DNA of 64,000 nt from Rhabdophis nuchalis (taxonomy: Eukaryota; Chordata; Lepidosauria; Squamata; Natricidae), in assembly GCA_039707465.1 (NCBI GenBank), contig CM077647.1, positions 43,895,110 to 43,959,109 of the forward strand, read 5' to 3'. The notes under the pieces were generated by a model, which saw nothing but the letters and a program-made list of their open reading frames with translations, made no database searches and was not told the DNA's origin. This document shows, in pieces, positions 61,339 through 64,000 of this stretch; within the stretch, counting starts at the first letter, position 1, and each line of letters begins with the position of its first letter. The translations under genes were made by a program, and so were the position numbers.

Positions 61339-63205
61339 GAGGTGATGCTTATAAGGTAGACAGCTTTTCATACAAAAGTCCCTCAAATAATCAATGGGCT
61401 CTTCCTCTCAAAAGATTGTTCACTGTTTGGTCAGAGAAAACATCAGAGATAGGAAAATGGTACAAATAATAAGTCTTCAGACCAACTCCCTGTCAGGCTT
61501 GCTGTGTTTCAACTAAACTTCTTCCTTTGCTTATATTTATGCCAACTAATGCAGAACGAAATTATCTACTCATTTATTTCAACAAGACTTGTATTTCAAG
61601 ATCTTATTTTCTAATACTCTACATAGTAAAACATATTTTTTCATATTATTAACGTGAAAATCCAATTGGAACCTTTTGATATATCATTAAATATCAGAAA
61701 TGGAAATTCTAAAAGTGGGATTGGTTAATTTTACTATAGTGTATCTTAAGGAATATTGGAGAAAGTTATGCAGGTAATTCATAGATAGCTATATTTACTT
61801 GTGCAAAAAAAAAAAAAAGAATTGATGACCCTACAGATGTTACTATCCAGATTTTCTTTCTTCGACACCTTCATAGGTTTAGGATACAAAATTTTCAGAA
61901 TTCCCAATGTGGTCAGGAATTACAGCAATATCTGAATACATTTGATGATACTTAGGAATTCTATTCTGTTATTTCGAAATAAAAATAGAAGTCTGCATAA
62001 AGAAATAGTTCTAACTCCAAATAAATTGTCCAAAAGCTCTTTATTCCAAAGGCCAGATTATATAAATGCAAGCTAAAACCATAACATATTAAATTTATTA
62101 CATATCATCAAAATAAAAACTTATAACAAAAAATTATGTTTATGTAAATAATTGGATTATATTAATTCAATGTTGATATAGTCTATTTAAGATTATAGCT
62201 ACTTTAAATTATTTTAATAATTTTAAATTAGTTTCAAATTATTTGCCAATTACTTATTTAATTTTATAACTTTTATTTGTTTTGAGTTTTAACTGAAAAA
62301 AACATTTTAAAAAAGATTAGAACAAATGCATCCAAAGAAAAAGTTTGTAGGATGCAATTACAATGCTTTCAAAATCTTCAAATCAGAAGTTCACAATACA
62401 TCTGGCATTTTTTGCAAGAACTAAACAAAATCTCAGGGTAATAGTACAATATACTTATATTAAATGGATGTGAAGTTGACATTTATTGAAAATAAATGAC
62501 ACTGCAAAAATGCAGACATTTATTTTCTGAGTGGCATGTATGTTCTACTTATGACTATTTTATTAGGATGTACAAAATGATTGATGCAGCTGTAATCATT
62601 TTGTCTCATGGATTCATCCACTGCTGGGTGAAAGTTACTCAATATAACACAGAAAAGCTAATGCATATTTTGATGACTAGAAACTTAAGTTGTTGTGTTC
62701 TTCCATCTACTTTTAGAAGTATTGTTTATTCCCAAGGGAATACTGTATTCCTGAGTCCTACCCTTGCTGATTTAATCTTGGAGGACTAACCCTTTCTAAT
62801 TATTCTACAGATTGCCATACATTTTTAAAATAAGTCTCTTATGGACTTTGTTTGGATTCAAAGGCCTTTCATAACTATCAAACCTATTATCTACTTTTCA
62901 TTACTGGAGCATAACATGGACTTCAAGACACTTTTATATCATGCAAACATTTTATTATTTATTTTTTACTTCAACTTCTAATACTGTTGAAATTAAACAG
63001 TAGCCAGCTTTCCTTTTCTACTATCAAAGTCTATTCAACTATTAGACAGAGTGAAACAAATCTCTTCAAAGTGAAATATATGGCAGCAATTTTTAAAAAA
63101 GGATAGCTAAGTCCCATATAGCTTTTCCTGAGCCTATTTAAGCTCATTTACTGTATTCAAGTGTAGCAATGAAGAATAGATGGGCGGATGTATTGATGGG
63201 TGGTG

Positions 63206-63309
63206 GGAAGGAAGGAAGGAAGGAAGGAAGGAAGGAAGGAAGGAAGGAAGGAAGGAAGGAAGGAAGGAGAGAAAGAAAGAGAAAAGGAAGGAAGGAAGGA
63301 AGGAAGGAA

Positions 63310-63379
<70 letters not shown>
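63206..63379. repeat. (GGAA)n / (GAAA)n pure purine tract, about 174 bp
   Basis: Blocks of GGAA (63206-63267 and 63285-63312) and GAAA (63313-63379) make an almost uninterrupted purine strand. In the DGKB transcript this is a pyrimidine tract 224 nt downstream of the 33-bp exon's donor. Confidence 0.97.
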
Positions 63380-63380
<1 letters not shown>

Positions 63381-63602
63381 TTGCTTATTTACTTAACTTT
63401 TTTCTCATGTGGTGAGAGGCAGAATCACTAAAATGTTCTTGGGGCCATATTTTACTATCATGAAAGTATATTGGCATACATAAAGCAAAGTAATCTGACT
63501 GAAGTTGATCCTAACCATAAACATAGATTTTAAAGTTCCAAAATGCATCACAACATCCAAACAACTTTCATCTGTATCTGTGAACACTTTTACATTACGC
63601 AC

Positions 63603-63635
63603 CTCAGGAAGTGAAACTCCTAAAGGGGGTAGAGT
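63603..63635 (-). CDS. DGKB: DGKB exon, 33 bp, linker between C1 domains and catalytic domain
   Basis: This small exon encodes 11 residues (TLPPLGVSLPE) of the linker that follows the second C1 domain of diacylglycerol kinase beta, a membrane-associated enzyme that phosphorylates diacylglycerol to phosphatidic acid. Read on the minus strand it follows a pyrimidine-rich acceptor ending in CCAACAG and is followed by a GTGCGT donor. It starts and ends on codon boundaries (phase 0-0), and its last codon joins in frame to the next exon at 56289. The donor departs from GTAAGT, so it may be a weaker site. Assignment rests on its position in the chain and on recalled resemblance to this linker in vertebrate DGKB. 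Alone it would be too short to identify. Confidence 0.75.
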
Positions 63636-64000
63636 CTGTTGGAGAAAAACAGTTTCAGCTATAAGATTAAAACTGTGAAAACACACACACTAATTTAAAA
63701 CATTCCTGTAAAGGATTCTGAATATGCAGCCAACCTGTTGAACAAGTAAGCAGTTCCAGTATGATTCTTCCATATATATTAAATCACTACACAATGATAA
63801 CATAGATTTATTTCATTCCTGTTATTTTTGTTTATATTTATATGAAAATAACTATTTTGTCAACATAGTGCACAATTTAGCACAAAATAGAAAAGGAATA
63901 ATTCAAAAAAAATCATGAAAAGATGACTACATTATTAAAAAATTAATTAATCTATAAATGTCTGAAAAGAATCTACTTCTGAATTTTTGGATGAATAAAT
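63636..64000 (-). other. DGKB intron upstream of the 33-bp exon (partial)
   Basis: The acceptor side of the intron before the 33-bp exon. A pyrimidine run sits immediately next to the exon. No other feature is recognised up to the window edge. Confidence 0.75.

Larger units (their letters stand above)
56290..63602 (-). other. DGKB intron between the 33-bp and 117-bp exons
   Basis: This 7.3-kb intron contains a LINE 3' end at 56463-56524, a tRNA-derived SINE at about 58808-59020, a 2-kb L1 ORF1-only element at 59306-61291 and a GGAA/GAAA purine tract at 63206-63379. The stretches 56530-58800 and 61340-63200 hold nothing that I recognise. Confidence 0.75.

Noticed and set aside
63169..63431. 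Lys-Glu-Gly-Arg repeat frames
   Set aside because: Translations of the GGAA/GAAA tract in three frames.

Overview
This window is vertebrate, and almost certainly squamate, nuclear DNA, most likely from a snake. The repeat content points there: CR1 LINEs whose 3' ends run into (ATTGT)n or (AATAC)n arrays, abundant L2-clade LINEs with varied microsatellite tails, tRNA-derived SINEs with Bov-B-like 3' ends, and many short hAT elements with 8-bp target-site duplications. The species is inferred from the repeats only.

The one host gene I can support is on the minus strand: the middle of a diacylglycerol kinase, best matched to DGKB (DGK-beta). Seven exons are visible, in transcript order 63635-63603, 56289-56173, 50901-50828, 47491-47417, 41714-41629, 29380-29291 and 20202-20042. 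Their splice phases join without a break. They encode the end of the linker after the C1 domains and the first part of the catalytic domain, including the ATP-binding glycine motif CGGDGTVGW. Together they total 636 bp, about 1% of the window. EF-hand, recoverin-homology and C1 exons would lie beyond the right edge. The rest of the catalytic and accessory domains would lie beyond the left edge.

Layout by region. 1-20041 is intron 3' of the last visible exon; it holds L2 and CR1 fragments and at least five hAT-type elements, one carrying coding-like sequence. 20203-29290 holds the best-preserved LINE, a CR1 copy of about 2.5 kb whose frame is broken by only two point stops. 29381-41628 is a dense nest of repeats: a 22-unit AATAC array, a 1-kb hAT element, a SINE, a 258-bp tandem array made from CR1 3' ends, two joined L2 pieces, a CR1 inside a CR1, and two inverted copies of an unclassified element with long tetranucleotide arrays. 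41715-56172 is mostly quiet AT-rich intron with a few L2 pieces and MITEs. 56290-63602 holds a SINE and a 2-kb poly(A)-tailed element with an L1 ORF1-like frame and no ORF2, plus a long purine tract close to the 33-bp exon.

No bacterial-type genes, CRISPR arrays, rRNAs or host tRNAs were seen. Most open reading frames here are translated microsatellites or retrotransposon remnants. All family names rest on motif recognition; no database search was run.
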